Shown in pieces: positions 22,466 through 32,052 of a stretch of DNA of 43,302 nucleotides. This stretch comes from a virus: the IMG/VR virus record IMGVR_UViG_3300048838_000675, positions 1-43,302 of that record. One strand, given 5' to 3'. A program made the translations under genes and the position numbers. The notes under the pieces were generated by a model. The model was not told the DNA's origin. It searched no databases and saw only the letters and a list, made by a program, of their open reading frames with translations. Each line of letters starts with the position of its first letter. Position 1 is the stretch's first letter.

Positions 22466-25026
22466 TATGCAAAAACTCCTCGCCCGATATTTCTATCTGA
22501 TACATTTATCTTGCCTGTATCGATTCCACGCTGCACGACTCTGAATATAGTATCCTGCCCGACCTGAATATTGATAGTCCGTGTCCCGTCGCTGTCCTCT
22601 CCTCGCGGGGTAACCTGTACGCGCTCGCCTGCGGAGGCCATAACTGCCGCGCGGTCGTTTCGATTCGTGCGCGTATCGGGTACGGTGTAATCAATACCTG
22701 TTTCAGCTTTTGGAATTGGAGTTGAGATAATCGCGGCCTGTTTGGCAAGACCGGCGGCAAGAACGAGGCCGGACTGTACCCAGTTCATCGGGAACGGCAG
22801 GGTCAACGCCTTTGTGAACGCGACATAACTATTTATAGCCGCCTCTGCAATTGCTATTCCACGCAGGGCAAGCGCAACTTTCCGCGATTCCTTGCCGGTG
22901 TTTTTCATGAGCGTCTGAATATCCATGAGCATTGATCCGGTTGTCTGTACGCTGTTTAAAACCATTGACGCGCGGATCTCTGCTTGTTTTTGTTCTATCT
23001 CCATCATTTTTTTGCTATGCGCGTCTTCCATAGCCTCTTTGATTTTTGCATAATCTTCAAACAAAACAATCCCACGCCTGTAATGATCGGCAAGCTGACT
23101 CAATTGATCGCCTACGCGCATAGCCTCAATCTGCGCTTCTGTTTTGCCGCGCTCGTTGACCATACGAAGATATTCTTCGTCGAATTTTTTGTTTTCAGAT
23201 TGCCATGCGCTGTTTGCGGCGGACTGTTGCGCTTTCTTCTGCTGCTGTGCCTGCTCTGCTACCTGCAACATATTATTTGCCGCGTCCATTAACATCTTGA
23301 CTTCTGACTCGGCTTTTTTCCCTTCATATTTTAATTGAGCGTTTCCAAAAATAGACACGTTTTTATTATATTCAGCAAGCGCGGCGGTACGTTTTTTTAA
23401 TACGTCCTCGGCGTTTGCTTTTAACTGCGCGGCGATCTCGGCGTCTGTTTTCCCGCTTTTCTTTAAGTCGTCAATTTGTTTTTGAACGCCTGCAGAGTGC
23501 GCAGCCATTGCCTCTTGAGTTTTTTCAGCCACGCCTTGAGCTTCGGCCTTTTCAGTTTTCATTAACTCAATAGCTTTTTCCTTGCCATATATCATTTCCC
23601 GCATTGACTTGACGTGCTGATCTGTTGAGTTTGTCCCCTCGTTCATCCACTTAACAAACGCTCCGAGGGCTATGGCCACGCCAGATACAACAAGCGCCGC
23701 CGTACCAATAGGAGACATTGACCATGCCATGCTAAACGCCTTGACTGCCGCAGTTGCGAGCCACATGACGGCGGTCTGTACTCCGGTTGCAACCGAGACG
23801 AGCGCCTGCCATTTAGCAACAATAGCTGATTGTATCGCCGCACGCGATACCCACGCGGTATATAAAGTCCATGCGCCGATTGCTATCGGTAGAGCTTTTA
23901 CGCCGATTGTAATTACTGTTTGTATAGTCTCTTTATTATTATTTATAAAATTTAACATCCCGCTTGAAATCTCGATAAAAGAAATAGCAAGCTCTTTAAT
24001 CATCGGCAATAACGCCTGACCAATTCCAGCTGCTGTCATCTTGACGTTATCTGATAGTGTACTGAATACCCCGCTTGTAGTTTTTGACGCGATAATCATA
24101 CCCTGATAAAATATACCGCCCTCGGATGTCATATTTTTAAACGCCTGTATTAGCACGTCGGTGCTGACCGTGCCGGTGCTAATTTGTTTAAAAAACGCGC
24201 CCATCTGATCTTTATTGTATCCCATAGTTTTTCCCATCTCAGAAAAAATAGGAACGCCTGCCTCTGCGATCATATTCAGGGATTCCATGTCAACTTTTCC
24301 CTTGAGCATGGCCTTTGTAAATCCGCGTGTTATTGTATCAAGTTTTTCAGCGTTTCCGCCTGCGGTATCTCCGAGCATTTTAAATGTAGCAACCGTTTTT
24401 TGTATGTCACCTTCCATGACCGGCAATAATTGCTTTGTTGCACTTGCTATTGCGTCAAACTCAAACGGCGTTTCGGCTGCCGCCACGTTTAATGCCTGAA
24501 CAAGTTTAGTCGCTTTCTCCGCCCCGCCCATAAGCGGAGTAAATGCGGCCTGCGCGTCCTCAAGTTTCATAGCCTCGCGGACTATGCCCTTAAACCCGCT
24601 CGCGAGCGCGTTAATTCCACTCTGAATTAAGTTCGCGCCGAGGATCCCTTTTATTATATCCCCGAAGCCGCCTGTTTTTTTTGTAGTGTCTCCGATTTGT
24701 TTTGACACCTCTGCGTATCGGTTACGCAGTTTAGATAGTGCCTCATTTTCCGGATTTATGCCCGCCTTAATCAGCCGTTCAATTTCTGTTCGGAGTGATC
24801 TCTGTTCTGCCATAAGTCCGGCAGTCGGGCCACGCGTCGCAGCAACCGCAAGCGCATTCAGTCTCATCTTCTCACTGTTTGTGCTCATGACTTTCGATAC
24901 TTTTTCAGACGATGAGGCGAGCTCATTCATTTTCTTTTGTAGGTATTCGGAATCGGTAGACATCGCCTTAAATGCTTTATCTGCCTGCGCGAAATCGGCT
25001 TTTATTCTTAATGATATATCAGCCAT
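22465..25026 (-). CDS. Tape measure protein
   Basis: An 853-residue protein with a helical, Ala-rich N-terminus and a tape-measure domain (residues about 135-330: GFKGIVREAMKLEDAQAAFT, GGNAEKLDTITRGFTKAML, MESLNMIAEAGVPIFSEM). Two or three hydrophobic segments follow (about 370-460), then coiled coils and another hydrophobic stretch near 730-770. It sets tail length. At roughly 1.5 angstroms per residue, the tail would be near 130 nm. Confidence 0.92.
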   Translation of the reverse strand: MADISLRIKADFAQADKAFKAMSTDSEYLQKKMNELASSSEKVSKVMSTNSEKMRLNALAVAATRGPTAGLMAEQRSLRTEIERLIKAGINPENEALSKLRNRYAEVSKQIGDTTKKTGGFGDIIKGILGANLIQSGINALASGFKGIVREAMKLEDAQAAFTPLMGGAEKATKLVQALNVAAAETPFEFDAIASATKQLLPVMEGDIQKTVATFKMLGDTAGGNAEKLDTITRGFTKAMLKGKVDMESLNMIAEAGVPIFSEMGKTMGYNKDQMGAFFKQISTGTVSTDVLIQAFKNMTSEGGIFYQGMIIASKTTSGVFSTLSDNVKMTAAGIGQALLPMIKELAISFIEISSGMLNFINNNKETIQTVITIGVKALPIAIGAWTLYTAWVSRAAIQSAIVAKWQALVSVATGVQTAVMWLATAAVKAFSMAWSMSPIGTAALVVSGVAIALGAFVKWMNEGTNSTDQHVKSMREMIYGKEKAIELMKTEKAEAQGVAEKTQEAMAAHSAGVQKQIDDLKKSGKTDAEIAAQLKANAEDVLKKRTAALAEYNKNVSIFGNAQLKYEGKKAESEVKMLMDAANNMLQVAEQAQQQKKAQQSAANSAWQSENKKFDEEYLRMVNERGKTEAQIEAMRVGDQLSQLADHYRRGIVLFEDYAKIKEAMEDAHSKKMMEIEQKQAEIRASMVLNSVQTTGSMLMDIQTLMKNTGKESRKVALALRGIAIAEAAINSYVAFTKALTLPFPMNWVQSGLVLAAGLAKQAAIISTPIPKAETGIDYTVPDTRTNRNDRAAVMASAGERVQVTPRGEDSDGTRTINIQVGQDTIFRVVQRGIDTGKINVSDRNIGRGVFA

Positions 25027-25046
25027 TTATTTTTTACCTCCGCGCA

Positions 25047-25412
25047 TTATGTTACGTTTCCTTTTTTGCTCATCTTCTCTTCAACAAAATATTTAACGCT
25101 CTCGTTCGCTTTCTCAAACGCCTTTAAAATTTCAAGCAGCCATTCGCGCTCTGCATGCCACCCTTTGCCCTGCGGTAAACCGAAATAGTGAAAGTTTTCC
25201 CAGAGCTTGTAATAATACCAAAAACATTCCGGCGCGACGCCCGGCACTCTTACGGGCTCGCCGGTTTCTTCATCGTTTAAAAAAAAGTTTTCACCCCGGA
25301 CGGCTTTTCTTATTTCACGCTGAATAATAAAACCGCCTGGGATATCTTCTGCCTTTGTGTCAAATAACGAGTCGTACTCGCTGTCATCAAGTGCAACATA
25401 GCCCAACAACAA
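25047..25412 (-). CDS. Tail assembly chaperone, frameshift extension (GT-like)
   Basis: Encodes 121 residues from a TTG, but no ribosome site precedes that codon. The frame stays open back through the end of the upstream chaperone gene in the -1 phase, so it is more likely made as a C-terminal extension, as with lambda G/GT. It holds an aromatic, acidic domain (ECFWYYYKLWENFHYFGLP). Placed directly before the tape measure, the long product would guide tail assembly. Confidence 0.6.
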   Translation of the reverse strand: MLLGYVALDDSEYDSLFDTKAEDIPGGFIIQREIRKAVRGENFFLNDEETGEPVRVPGVAPECFWYYYKLWENFHYFGLPQGKGWHAEREWLLEILKAFEKANESVKYFVEEKMSKKGNVT

Positions 25413-25438
25413 GAGCTTGAAAATTGTTGTCAGGCCTT

Positions 25439-25813
25439 CTATTCCCCCGCGCCGACTTCGTCCTCCGCCGGAAAGAGATAATCTCTGATCTCATTGAACA
25501 GCACGTCAAGCCCGCTGTATGCCGCGTTTGCAAGGTCAACGCCGTTTTTAATTTTATCAACGTTCCCGTTTTCAGGGTTTTCTATTTCAAGGTTATCGAT
25601 TTTAGATACAAACGTTGACAATAACATCATATCATTATACTCGATTGATATTTTCCCTTTTCCGTCGGTTGACCATGAGACATAGTTTTTTTTCTCACTC
25701 GTACCGGGAATGCGGGAAAAATAAATAGCGATCTGTTCACTGATCTGTAAATCTTTATTCCCATTCCACTCCGGTATAAATTTTTTGTCTATCCTGACTG
25801 CTCTTAACTTCAT
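25439..25813 (-). CDS. Tail assembly chaperone (G-like)
   Basis: A 124-residue acidic protein after the tail tube gene. Its place between tube and tape measure, and the frameshift-ready end, identify it as the short tail assembly chaperone. It would coat the tape measure during tube polymerisation and be absent from the virion. Confidence 0.7.
   Translation of the reverse strand: MKLRAVRIDKKFIPEWNGNKDLQISEQIAIYFSRIPGTSEKKNYVSWSTDGKGKISIEYNDMMLLSTFVSKIDNLEIENPENGNVDKIKNGVDLANAAYSGLDVLFNEIRDYLFPAEDEVGAGE
25442..25448 (-). other. Candidate -1 frameshift site
   Basis: On the coding strand the last sense codons before the chaperone TAG read GCG GGG GAA TAG. The run GGGGGAA directly before the stop allows the GGG codon to re-pair one base back, after which the downstream frame (G-I-E-G-L-T) stays open into the extension. 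A five-G run beside a stop at this exact gene boundary is typical, though the second codon does not re-pair ideally. Confidence 0.5.
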
Positions 25814-25842
25814 GTTATCTGTCTCCTATTTATTATCAGCTA

Positions 25843-26529
25843 TTACGACGCCGCCGGATAAGTCCTCATGTAAACTTGCGCAGGGCCTTGACCTTTAGTC
25901 CAGCCGTAGTCAGCTTTTAAAACATCTTTAAGCGCAATGTTGTTTGATATGCTGTTCAGTATTGCCGGTACGATAAGCCAGTTAGTAACCTTGCCCTCTG
26001 CTGTCAGATTGCCCTTATTCATTAGGATAAAAAGCAGTAAATCGGTATCGTCTTTTTCGGTTACTGAATATGTCCCCTCTCCGTCGTCCTCAACGATTGT
26101 ATAGAATTTTTTTAGAAAATCCTTTGTTACGCTGACAAGTGCGTCGGTTGTCTCGTCAAATCTCAACATCGTATTGATCGAGCCAGACAGCGCGGTATAT
26201 CCGTCAGGGATGTTTGTAGTATACGGATAATCACATGAGTCTGTTGTCTCGATAACACCCATCTCTCCAGATACTTCAACGTCAACTTTACAGACTTCAG
26301 TCAGTGTCAGCGGCCATACGCTATCGCCGCTCGCGAGTGTTATCGCGTCGCCGCTTTCTTCTGGTGTCTTGAATACTGAACCAAGCGCAAGCTCAGGGAT
26401 TGCCGGAGTTGTGCCGAGTGTTGCTATTTTGTACCATGTGTCTTTAAGCAATACCCCAGTAGTTACGAGCGTCCCCTTTGCGGCTGAATAAAGAATTGAA
26501 TCCGCGCCTTTGTGTTTAATTGATGCCAT
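25843..26529 (-). CDS. Major tail (tube) protein
   Basis: A 228-residue protein with the beta-rich, Thr/Gly/Asp-rich composition of siphophage tube subunits: DTWYKIATLG, CKVDVEVSGEMGVIETTDSC and SGSINTMLRFDETTD. It lies upstream of the chaperones and downstream of the terminator-like protein, the standard place. A good site precedes the ATG. Confidence 0.75.
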   Translation of the reverse strand: MASIKHKGADSILYSAAKGTLVTTGVLLKDTWYKIATLGTTPAIPELALGSVFKTPEESGDAITLASGDSVWPLTLTEVCKVDVEVSGEMGVIETTDSCDYPYTTNIPDGYTALSGSINTMLRFDETTDALVSVTKDFLKKFYTIVEDDGEGTYSVTEKDDTDLLLFILMNKGNLTAEGKVTNWLIVPAILNSISNNIALKDVLKADYGWTKGQGPAQVYMRTYPAAS

Positions 26530-26532
26530 TGT

Positions 26533-26772
26533 CTATACCTCACTTTCAAAAATATTTTTCTCGTCTTTAATCGAGTCTGAATCTATATCCTTAACGGACA
26601 CGCCGTCAAAAAGATCATTGTCAATGTCTGCACTGACGCGCTGATAGCTTAATCGCGGGCGCGGTTGCGTCTTTTTTTTTATCTGGGTAGTCTCGACGGG
26701 CGCAGTCTCTACCGCTTCAATGTTTACCGCGCTTTTATTTTTTCGCGCCCCACATTTAAAAACTTTTTTCAT
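26533..26772 (-). CDS. Small basic/acidic hypothetical protein
   Basis: A 79-residue low-complexity protein, basic in the first half (MKKVFKCGARKNKS) and acidic in the second. It lies immediately before the tail tube gene (3-base gap). Probably a small virion-assembly factor; nothing specific is recognised. Confidence 0.5.
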   Translation of the reverse strand: MKKVFKCGARKNKSAVNIEAVETAPVETTQIKKKTQPRPRLSYQRVSADIDNDLFDGVSVKDIDSDSIKDEKNIFESEV

Positions 26773-26783
26773 CTATACCCCCG

Positions 26784-27191
26784 TTAATCGCATGAATCCA
26801 AATTTTCCAAAACAGACACGTCAAAAAATATAAACGTCGTCCGGTCTTTTGCGTTCGGCCATGTTTCAACGACGATGTTATCGAGTATTGTCATTCCGAT
26901 CCGCTGAAAGTCATAATCTCTTATCCACGCGTAAACCTCATCCGCATATTTTGCCGCGTCAAGTGCCGATACTCCGGGCAATTGCAATTGATAAATTAAG
27001 TCAACGCGATTCATCGTGTCGTCGTGACTGACTTTATCCTGATATATAAAAAAACCTTTGTGCGAGTCGTCGCGGCTTTGTCCGATCTCGTACACGTCCA
27101 TATCGTCAAGCGCGGAGGCATAAAATAAATCAGGTAAATCCGCCGCCGCGTCGGTCTGTATCTGCGTTAATATTTCATAGCTCGTTTGCAT
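26784..27191 (-). CDS. Tail terminator-like protein
   Basis: A 135-residue protein positioned between the Z/gp10-like protein and the tail tube gene. The pattern YEILTQIQTDAAADLP...DDTMNRVDLIYQLQLPG...WIRDYDFQRI suits the alpha/beta tail terminator (lambda U-like) family, which caps the tube at the connector. It is called mostly by synteny. Confidence 0.55.
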   Translation of the reverse strand: MQTSYEILTQIQTDAAADLPDLFYASALDDMDVYEIGQSRDDSHKGFFIYQDKVSHDDTMNRVDLIYQLQLPGVSALDAAKYADEVYAWIRDYDFQRIGMTILDNIVVETWPNAKDRTTFIFFDVSVLENLDSCD

Positions 27192-27196
27192 TTTAG

Positions 27197-27604
27197 TTAT
27201 GCAACCTTATCAAGTTTTCGCTGTAAATATATTCTGTCGTACTCATTTAATATTCCGTTCAATGCGCTTTCCATAACCGGACGAAATTTTCTTGTTATGA
27301 TAAATTTACCAGAGTCCGGCCTTTTATTGGGCTTTTCAAAAAAGTTAGCAGGGTATGATCTTATTTTAACTGCAGATGCACGTTTTGCAATTGTATATGA
27401 TACCGTCCTTCTATTTTTTTTATCTTTCATAGATTTATATCTTAATTCTTGACCATTCAAAAAAGTATTAAATAGTAAATAAGTTCCTTTGTCCCCGACA
27501 TGAGACAGCATATCCGCGCGAATATCCGGAAACGCGTCCGCAAGTTTTCTAAAAACTAAAAACTCATCAGGTTTTATTTCGGTTTCAAGTCTTATACGAG
27601 CCAT
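27197..27604 (-). CDS. Minor tail / neck protein (HK97 gp10 or lambda Z type)
   Basis: A 135-residue basic protein with LETEIKPDEFLVFRKLADAF and a C-terminal helix EYDRIYLQRKL. Its position after the head-tail connector and before the terminator suits the gp10/Z group, which helps tail completion. It overlaps the preceding gene by 13 bp. Confidence 0.55.
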   Translation of the reverse strand: MARIRLETEIKPDEFLVFRKLADAFPDIRADMLSHVGDKGTYLLFNTFLNGQELRYKSMKDKKNRRTVSYTIAKRASAVKIRSYPANFFEKPNKRPDSGKFIITRKFRPVMESALNGILNEYDRIYLQRKLDKVA

Positions 27605-27921
27605 ATAACCTGAACCCCCTGCGCGTCCGCGTCGATCTGCTGAATCTTAAAAGTCTTATCTCTATACGGCAGATATAAACTGACATCGTCGTAAACATCA
27701 AAAGTGAAACCAATTTCAGAGACTACAAAGCGCGGGCCGTCTTTTTTCTGCTGGACGTTACCGCCGCCTTTGTCACCCCTGAAAGAGTTTTCTTCAAAAA
27801 TTCCGTAAATAGTAACTGCCGCCCCTGACGGGTCGAAGATCGCGGACTCCGTAAAGACTCCGCTTTCTCCGAGCTGTTCGTCAAGTACTGACTTGAAATT
27901 GTCAAGGGCGGCTGTCGTCAT
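27592..27921 (-). CDS. Head-tail connector (FII-like)
   Basis: A 109-residue protein right after the major capsid gene. Its beta-rich body (VTIYGIFEENSFRGDKGG, PRFVVSEIGFTFDVYDD, DKTFKIQQIDADAQGVQVIW) fits the lambda FII / ATF-like joining proteins. It would complete the neck before tail attachment. Confidence 0.65.
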   Translation of the reverse strand: MTTAALDNFKSVLDEQLGESGVFTESAIFDPSGAAVTIYGIFEENSFRGDKGGGNVQQKKDGPRFVVSEIGFTFDVYDDVSLYLPYRDKTFKIQQIDADAQGVQVIWLV

Positions 27922-27931
27922 CTGCTATATC

Positions 27932-29017
27932 CTAAGACTCGCTGAATGTTCCCGCACTGCGTGCAGTATGGTTAACGTTAGCCGGTACATAGATATATCT
28001 TGTCGAGCTCCTGAGCCAAGTCTGAACAGGATCTTTAGTAGTGTAGGTATCGAATACAAGATCACCCACCGCCCTGACTGCCTCGCCGTTATCGCCGAGA
28101 ACGTCAACGCCTCGAAGGACTTTGTATCGTCTCGCGCCTATGCCGAACATAACAGCCTCATCGTCAGGAAAAAACGCCGCTGCGGTTGCGCCCTCATAAG
28201 CGGTATATTTATCCTCCGGGCTGTATGAGCAGAGCCATATCGGAGTAGCTTTGCCCGGTATGCGATATCTGCCGATAAGATACAAGTCTTGAGTGTTCAT
28301 CAGCTCTGCCGGGGCCATTTGCGATTCAATTACCGTATTCATCGCGTTTGCCTGCATACGAGTTAATACAGTAGAATCAGATTCAAGCTCCTTGAGCCAC
28401 TTATCGCCGAGGATGCAAACTATATTACCGGGAGACGCGCCCTGCGCCCTGTACGCATCGTAAAGTTCGCCGAGTGCTGTATCAATATCCGCGCCTACCG
28501 CCGTAAAATCATAAGTCACTGACTGCCCGGCATCACGGCCAAAGTCATACTCAAGGCCGATGTCGAAACCGGATGAGCCGAGCGGGCTGAATTTACCATT
28601 ACGGATAACATCAACTGCGAGTTTGCATTTTGTTGCGTAGTGAGCCGCCGCGTGCTGACTGATTATCTGATTGATAAGTACTGCCTCATGTGACGCCTGT
28701 GAGGCTGTCTCTTCAAGCCCAGCGACAACCGCGTCCCTCATTCGCTCGCTGATACCGGTTTTTTCAGATGTTCGCGGTACTTCGATAATATTACCTGTCC
28801 CGCCTTTGTACTGCCTGACTTCTGCCTGCTGACCGTCGCGCCTGAACGCCACGCCCCACGGGGAAACGATCAGAGAGTCAATTGCGAATTCTGCTTGAGT
28901 ACTCACGTCCGGAGTCGAAAAAAGGAATTGATCTATTCCGTTTCTACCGGCGCGCAGGGTATTTGATACCCTTTCATAAAGAACCTTTGCGGTTCTTGTC
29001 ATTGTTCCGAGTGCCAT
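27932..29017 (-). CDS. Major capsid protein, lambda gpE family
   Basis: A 361-residue protein of normal length for gpE-type capsids. Family-like features: a GGTGNIIEVPRTSEKTG loop, GISERMRDAVVAG, and a C-terminal GVDVLGDNGEAVRAVGDLVF plus YIYVPANVNH. It follows the decoration protein and protease, exactly as in lambda (C-D-E). It forms the HK97-fold shell. Confidence 0.88.
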   Translation of the reverse strand: MALGTMTRTAKVLYERVSNTLRAGRNGIDQFLFSTPDVSTQAEFAIDSLIVSPWGVAFRRDGQQAEVRQYKGGTGNIIEVPRTSEKTGISERMRDAVVAGLEETASQASHEAVLINQIISQHAAAHYATKCKLAVDVIRNGKFSPLGSSGFDIGLEYDFGRDAGQSVTYDFTAVGADIDTALGELYDAYRAQGASPGNIVCILGDKWLKELESDSTVLTRMQANAMNTVIESQMAPAELMNTQDLYLIGRYRIPGKATPIWLCSYSPEDKYTAYEGATAAAFFPDDEAVMFGIGARRYKVLRGVDVLGDNGEAVRAVGDLVFDTYTTKDPVQTWLRSSTRYIYVPANVNHTARSAGTFSES

Positions 29018-29034
29018 TATTTTACCCCCTTTCC

Positions 29035-29361
29035 TTATCTCTTAATGTAGAGGCCATCAAGTGCGGCCTGTGCGATTATGTCGTCTGTTACTGTGAGCGC
29101 CGCGCCTGAATCGTTGACGAGTCCAGCCTTATGAACTTCGCCGCCGATTATGATTGAACCGCGATCTGCTGCATCGAGTGCAAGCGTCGGGCCGTTATAT
29201 ACGGCGTTAATCGATCCAGCAGTTGCATTATATGTGTAATAACCCGTGCTGGTATTATAAGTCAGTGTCATTCCGCGATAGTAAGTATCGGCGGCCATTT
29301 TGCCCTCGTCGGTTATAACCGGCCCGGCGATAAGGTCATCGACTATGTAAGTAGTTGCCAT
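29035..29361 (-). CDS. Head decoration protein, lambda gpD-like
   Basis: A 108-residue protein between the protease/scaffold and capsid genes. It is small and beta-rich with NAVYNGPTLALDAADRGSII and GGEVHKAGLV, like trimeric gpD caps that stabilise expanded heads. Synteny supports the call. Confidence 0.75.
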   Translation of the reverse strand: MATTYIVDDLIAGPVITDEGKMAADTYYRGMTLTYNTSTGYYTYNATAGSINAVYNGPTLALDAADRGSIIIGGEVHKAGLVNDSGAALTVTDDIIAQAALDGLYIKR

Positions 29362-29363
29362 AA

Positions 29364-30512
29364 TTAGTATGCCTCCTTTGTAGCATTTTCAAGTTTATCC
29401 GCAAGAGCTTTTGCTCTTATTTCCAGCTCCTCATCTGTGAGCATTTTTTTTGACTGCTCATCGTCCTGATCTGCCGGGGTTTGTTTTGGTACGAGTGCGC
29501 CGAATATTTCGCGCTTGTCGCCTGTCCGTGCCTGCCTCTGTCTGTCAAGCTCGGCGATTGCGTAAGTGCCAACATCCCACCCTTTGTCAAGTGCCTCTGA
29601 AACTGTTTCACTTAATTTAATTTCTGATTTATTCAGAATTGCACAAATGCGCTCGCGTTCTTTTAGAACAGCCTCATTTATTACAGTCTGAATATCCGCT
29701 CCCTGTGCCTGTGCTGATTGAAGGCTTTCTTTCGTGTCAGCCACAGTTTCAGGATTGGTTTTAATTTCTTCCTGTTCTTTCATGCTCGCCTCCATAGTAA
29801 TATTATTTTCAACCGGTTTAACCGGCTCAAAATTCTTGAGTATTGCAGCAGCTTTCATGCTGTTTGTTTTTACGCGGTCAGAATCTCTCATCATTCGCGC
29901 GTTAATTTGCATTATTTTTAATTCGGCTGATTGCCTGATTTCAGGGTCTGTCAGCTTTTCCATTTCTTTATTCATATAGATAATATTTTCTTTTACGGCC
30001 TCTTCTGTCTCTTCGAGTTCATCCGGCGAGTCTATCACGTTGTCGATTATTCCCGCATCGGTCAAGGCTTCCCAGCCGATCAGCCATATTTCATTTTTCA
30101 TCGCGTCGAGGATTTCTTTTTTGTTTTTTTTCAAACGTCCGACATAAGCCTCGGCAAGTACGTTATCCATAGCGTCAGCAATATCAGCCTCACGCCTGAT
30201 TGAATCCGCATCCCCGAACGCAACTGCCTGCGCTTTATGAGCCATGAAAATTGAATTTTTAAACGCGCTGATTTTATCGCCTGACATAATTATATAAGAC
30301 ATCGCGCTTGCCGCCACGCCGTTAATGACAAACTCAACCTCGCCTTTGTACGTCCAGAAGAGATTAAAAATTTCAAACGCGTCAATCACGAATCCGCCGT
30401 ATGAATTAACGACAACCTGTAATTTTTCTTTTGAGTTTTCGTTTATCTGTTCGCGTATCGCGTCCGCTGTTATTTCATAGCCGACTATTCCAGATAGATA
30501 TATTGTTTTCAT
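29364..30512 (-). CDS. ClpP-like head maturation protease fused to scaffold
   Basis: A 382-residue protein. Residues 1-165 form a ClpP/S14-type serine protease: VVVNSYGGFVIDAFEIF, nucleophile Ser69 in GVAASAMSY, and His92 in IFMAHKAQ. The rest is a charged, coiled-coil scaffold domain. As with lambda C/Nu3, an internal start could give scaffold alone (for example the Met near MEASMKEQ). It overlaps the portal gene by 4 bp. Confidence 0.88.
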   Translation of the reverse strand: MKTIYLSGIVGYEITADAIREQINENSKEKLQVVVNSYGGFVIDAFEIFNLFWTYKGEVEFVINGVAASAMSYIIMSGDKISAFKNSIFMAHKAQAVAFGDADSIRREADIADAMDNVLAEAYVGRLKKNKKEILDAMKNEIWLIGWEALTDAGIIDNVIDSPDELEETEEAVKENIIYMNKEMEKLTDPEIRQSAELKIMQINARMMRDSDRVKTNSMKAAAILKNFEPVKPVENNITMEASMKEQEEIKTNPETVADTKESLQSAQAQGADIQTVINEAVLKERERICAILNKSEIKLSETVSEALDKGWDVGTYAIAELDRQRQARTGDKREIFGALVPKQTPADQDDEQSKKMLTDEELEIRAKALADKLENATKEAY

Positions 30513-32050
30513 TCTGTCGCGTCCTCCTCTGTATTGTCATTAACCGCAACCGGCGCGGGCTCTTCGTCATTGCACTCCGAGTTGCGCTCCTCTTCTGACT
30601 CCGCAACTGCCGCCGCCTGTTTTTCGGGGCTCATTTTCTGCCAGAGCGTTTCCTGCGCTGTCCATTCCTCGATTATATTGTCAAACTCATTGCCGTAATC
30701 TGCCGCAGCGTCGGCGCGAGTCCTGAATGCGTTTTCAACTTCAAGTGCCTTTGCTTCGACTTCAACTTTCGGATTTATGTGTCCCGGTACCGGGCCGAGC
30801 CAGTTTCCTGACAATGTCGCGAGCTGGATTATCGGGTCAGTAAAAAACGCCGGATGAGGCATTGACATTTGATTAGTTAAAAATATATGTTTTGCAATTT
30901 CCTTGACTAAAACATTACAGACGATACGGATAAATGTATTTCGTTTTGCCATATAGAATTTTACAAAGTCATTCAGCGCGCCTTTGTGCGCTGTAAACGA
31001 TGTTGAGTATTGACTCATTAAAACTTCCGGCGGCATGTCTGTGCACATTCCGACGATCTCGATATATGCCTTTTGCATTTTGTCAAAATTGCCTGACGGG
31101 GTTTTCAAGTCTGTAAATTTCAGAGACTCGCCGGAATTAAAAGAAAACAGATTGCCCGCGCCGAGTTGTTTAATGTCGGCTTCTGTTTTTAATCCGGTGT
31201 CTGTATTTGTCGCGCCGGTTACTGCTTTTGCAATTTCATTAACCTGATCGTTTAAACTTGCCGGATTACCGCCCTCTTTATATCCGATCATGATCGTTTC
31301 CATGACCGCGCGTTGTAGCATGGCATCCCACCAGCGATCATTATTTTTAGCAAGTGCGATCATTCTATAAGCAATCGGCATGCCGCGTAACTGCCGCGCC
31401 ATTTTTTTATGATAAAACTGGATTACGTTCTGATCTCCGTTTTCATCCGTAAACGGTACATAAGTACCCTGCGCGTCGGCCTGAAAAATGCCTTGTTTCC
31501 TCAAGTATTTATCGTGCTTGATTCCGAGTGTTGCCTGATCGGCATCGCTGTTTTTATAAGTTTTCGTAAAGTCGATCTGATCGCCGCCGGTCTCGATAAT
31601 GTCAAACGGCAGGCCATTCTCCGATGTCAGTCGGTCAAAAAATAAGTTGCCGTCGCCCATTATGTCAGCAGTACGGAAAATAAGACTTTGCTTCTGATAA
31701 AAATTCAGCAGTAAAAAATGATAATGAATAAGGCGCTGAAATTCCATTCCCCAGTCGCGCGCATATTCCTTTGTGACTCCAAGCATACGCCAGTCGGGTT
31801 GACTGCGAAAAACAAGTCCGGGGCCGATTGCATAAGCGTCTGATTTATTAACCGCCGCAGTTACCGGGCCGTGAGAGTGATATAATGTTGTTGAGCGCTG
31901 CGATAATTTACCGTATGATAATGTCAGTAAAGAGTTCGGATCTGTCCCGAAATAGTCCCACGCGTCAAGGTCTCCGGGTATTTTTTCTCCAGTTAGCTGT
32001 TTTGTAAATGCCGATGTCGTGAGCTGCCCTTTATTCAGTATTGCAATCAT
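30509..32050 (-). CDS. Portal protein, lambda gpB family
   Basis: I take the ATG at 32050, two bases after the gpW-like stop, giving 513 residues; an upstream in-frame codon would lengthen it to 526. Portal-like segments include HSHGPVTAAVNKSDAYAIG, RTADIMGDGNLFF, QFYHKKMARQLRGMPIAYRM and MCTDMPPEVLMSQYSTSFT. It forms the dodecameric DNA channel at one capsid vertex. Confidence 0.9.
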   Translation of the reverse strand: MIAILNKGQLTTSAFTKQLTGEKIPGDLDAWDYFGTDPNSLLTLSYGKLSQRSTTLYHSHGPVTAAVNKSDAYAIGPGLVFRSQPDWRMLGVTKEYARDWGMEFQRLIHYHFLLLNFYQKQSLIFRTADIMGDGNLFFDRLTSENGLPFDIIETGGDQIDFTKTYKNSDADQATLGIKHDKYLRKQGIFQADAQGTYVPFTDENGDQNVIQFYHKKMARQLRGMPIAYRMIALAKNNDRWWDAMLQRAVMETIMIGYKEGGNPASLNDQVNEIAKAVTGATNTDTGLKTEADIKQLGAGNLFSFNSGESLKFTDLKTPSGNFDKMQKAYIEIVGMCTDMPPEVLMSQYSTSFTAHKGALNDFVKFYMAKRNTFIRIVCNVLVKEIAKHIFLTNQMSMPHPAFFTDPIIQLATLSGNWLGPVPGHINPKVEVEAKALEVENAFRTRADAAADYGNEFDNIIEEWTAQETLWQKMSPEKQAAAVAESEEERNSECNDEEPAPVAVNDNTEEDATE

Positions 32051-32052
32051 TT

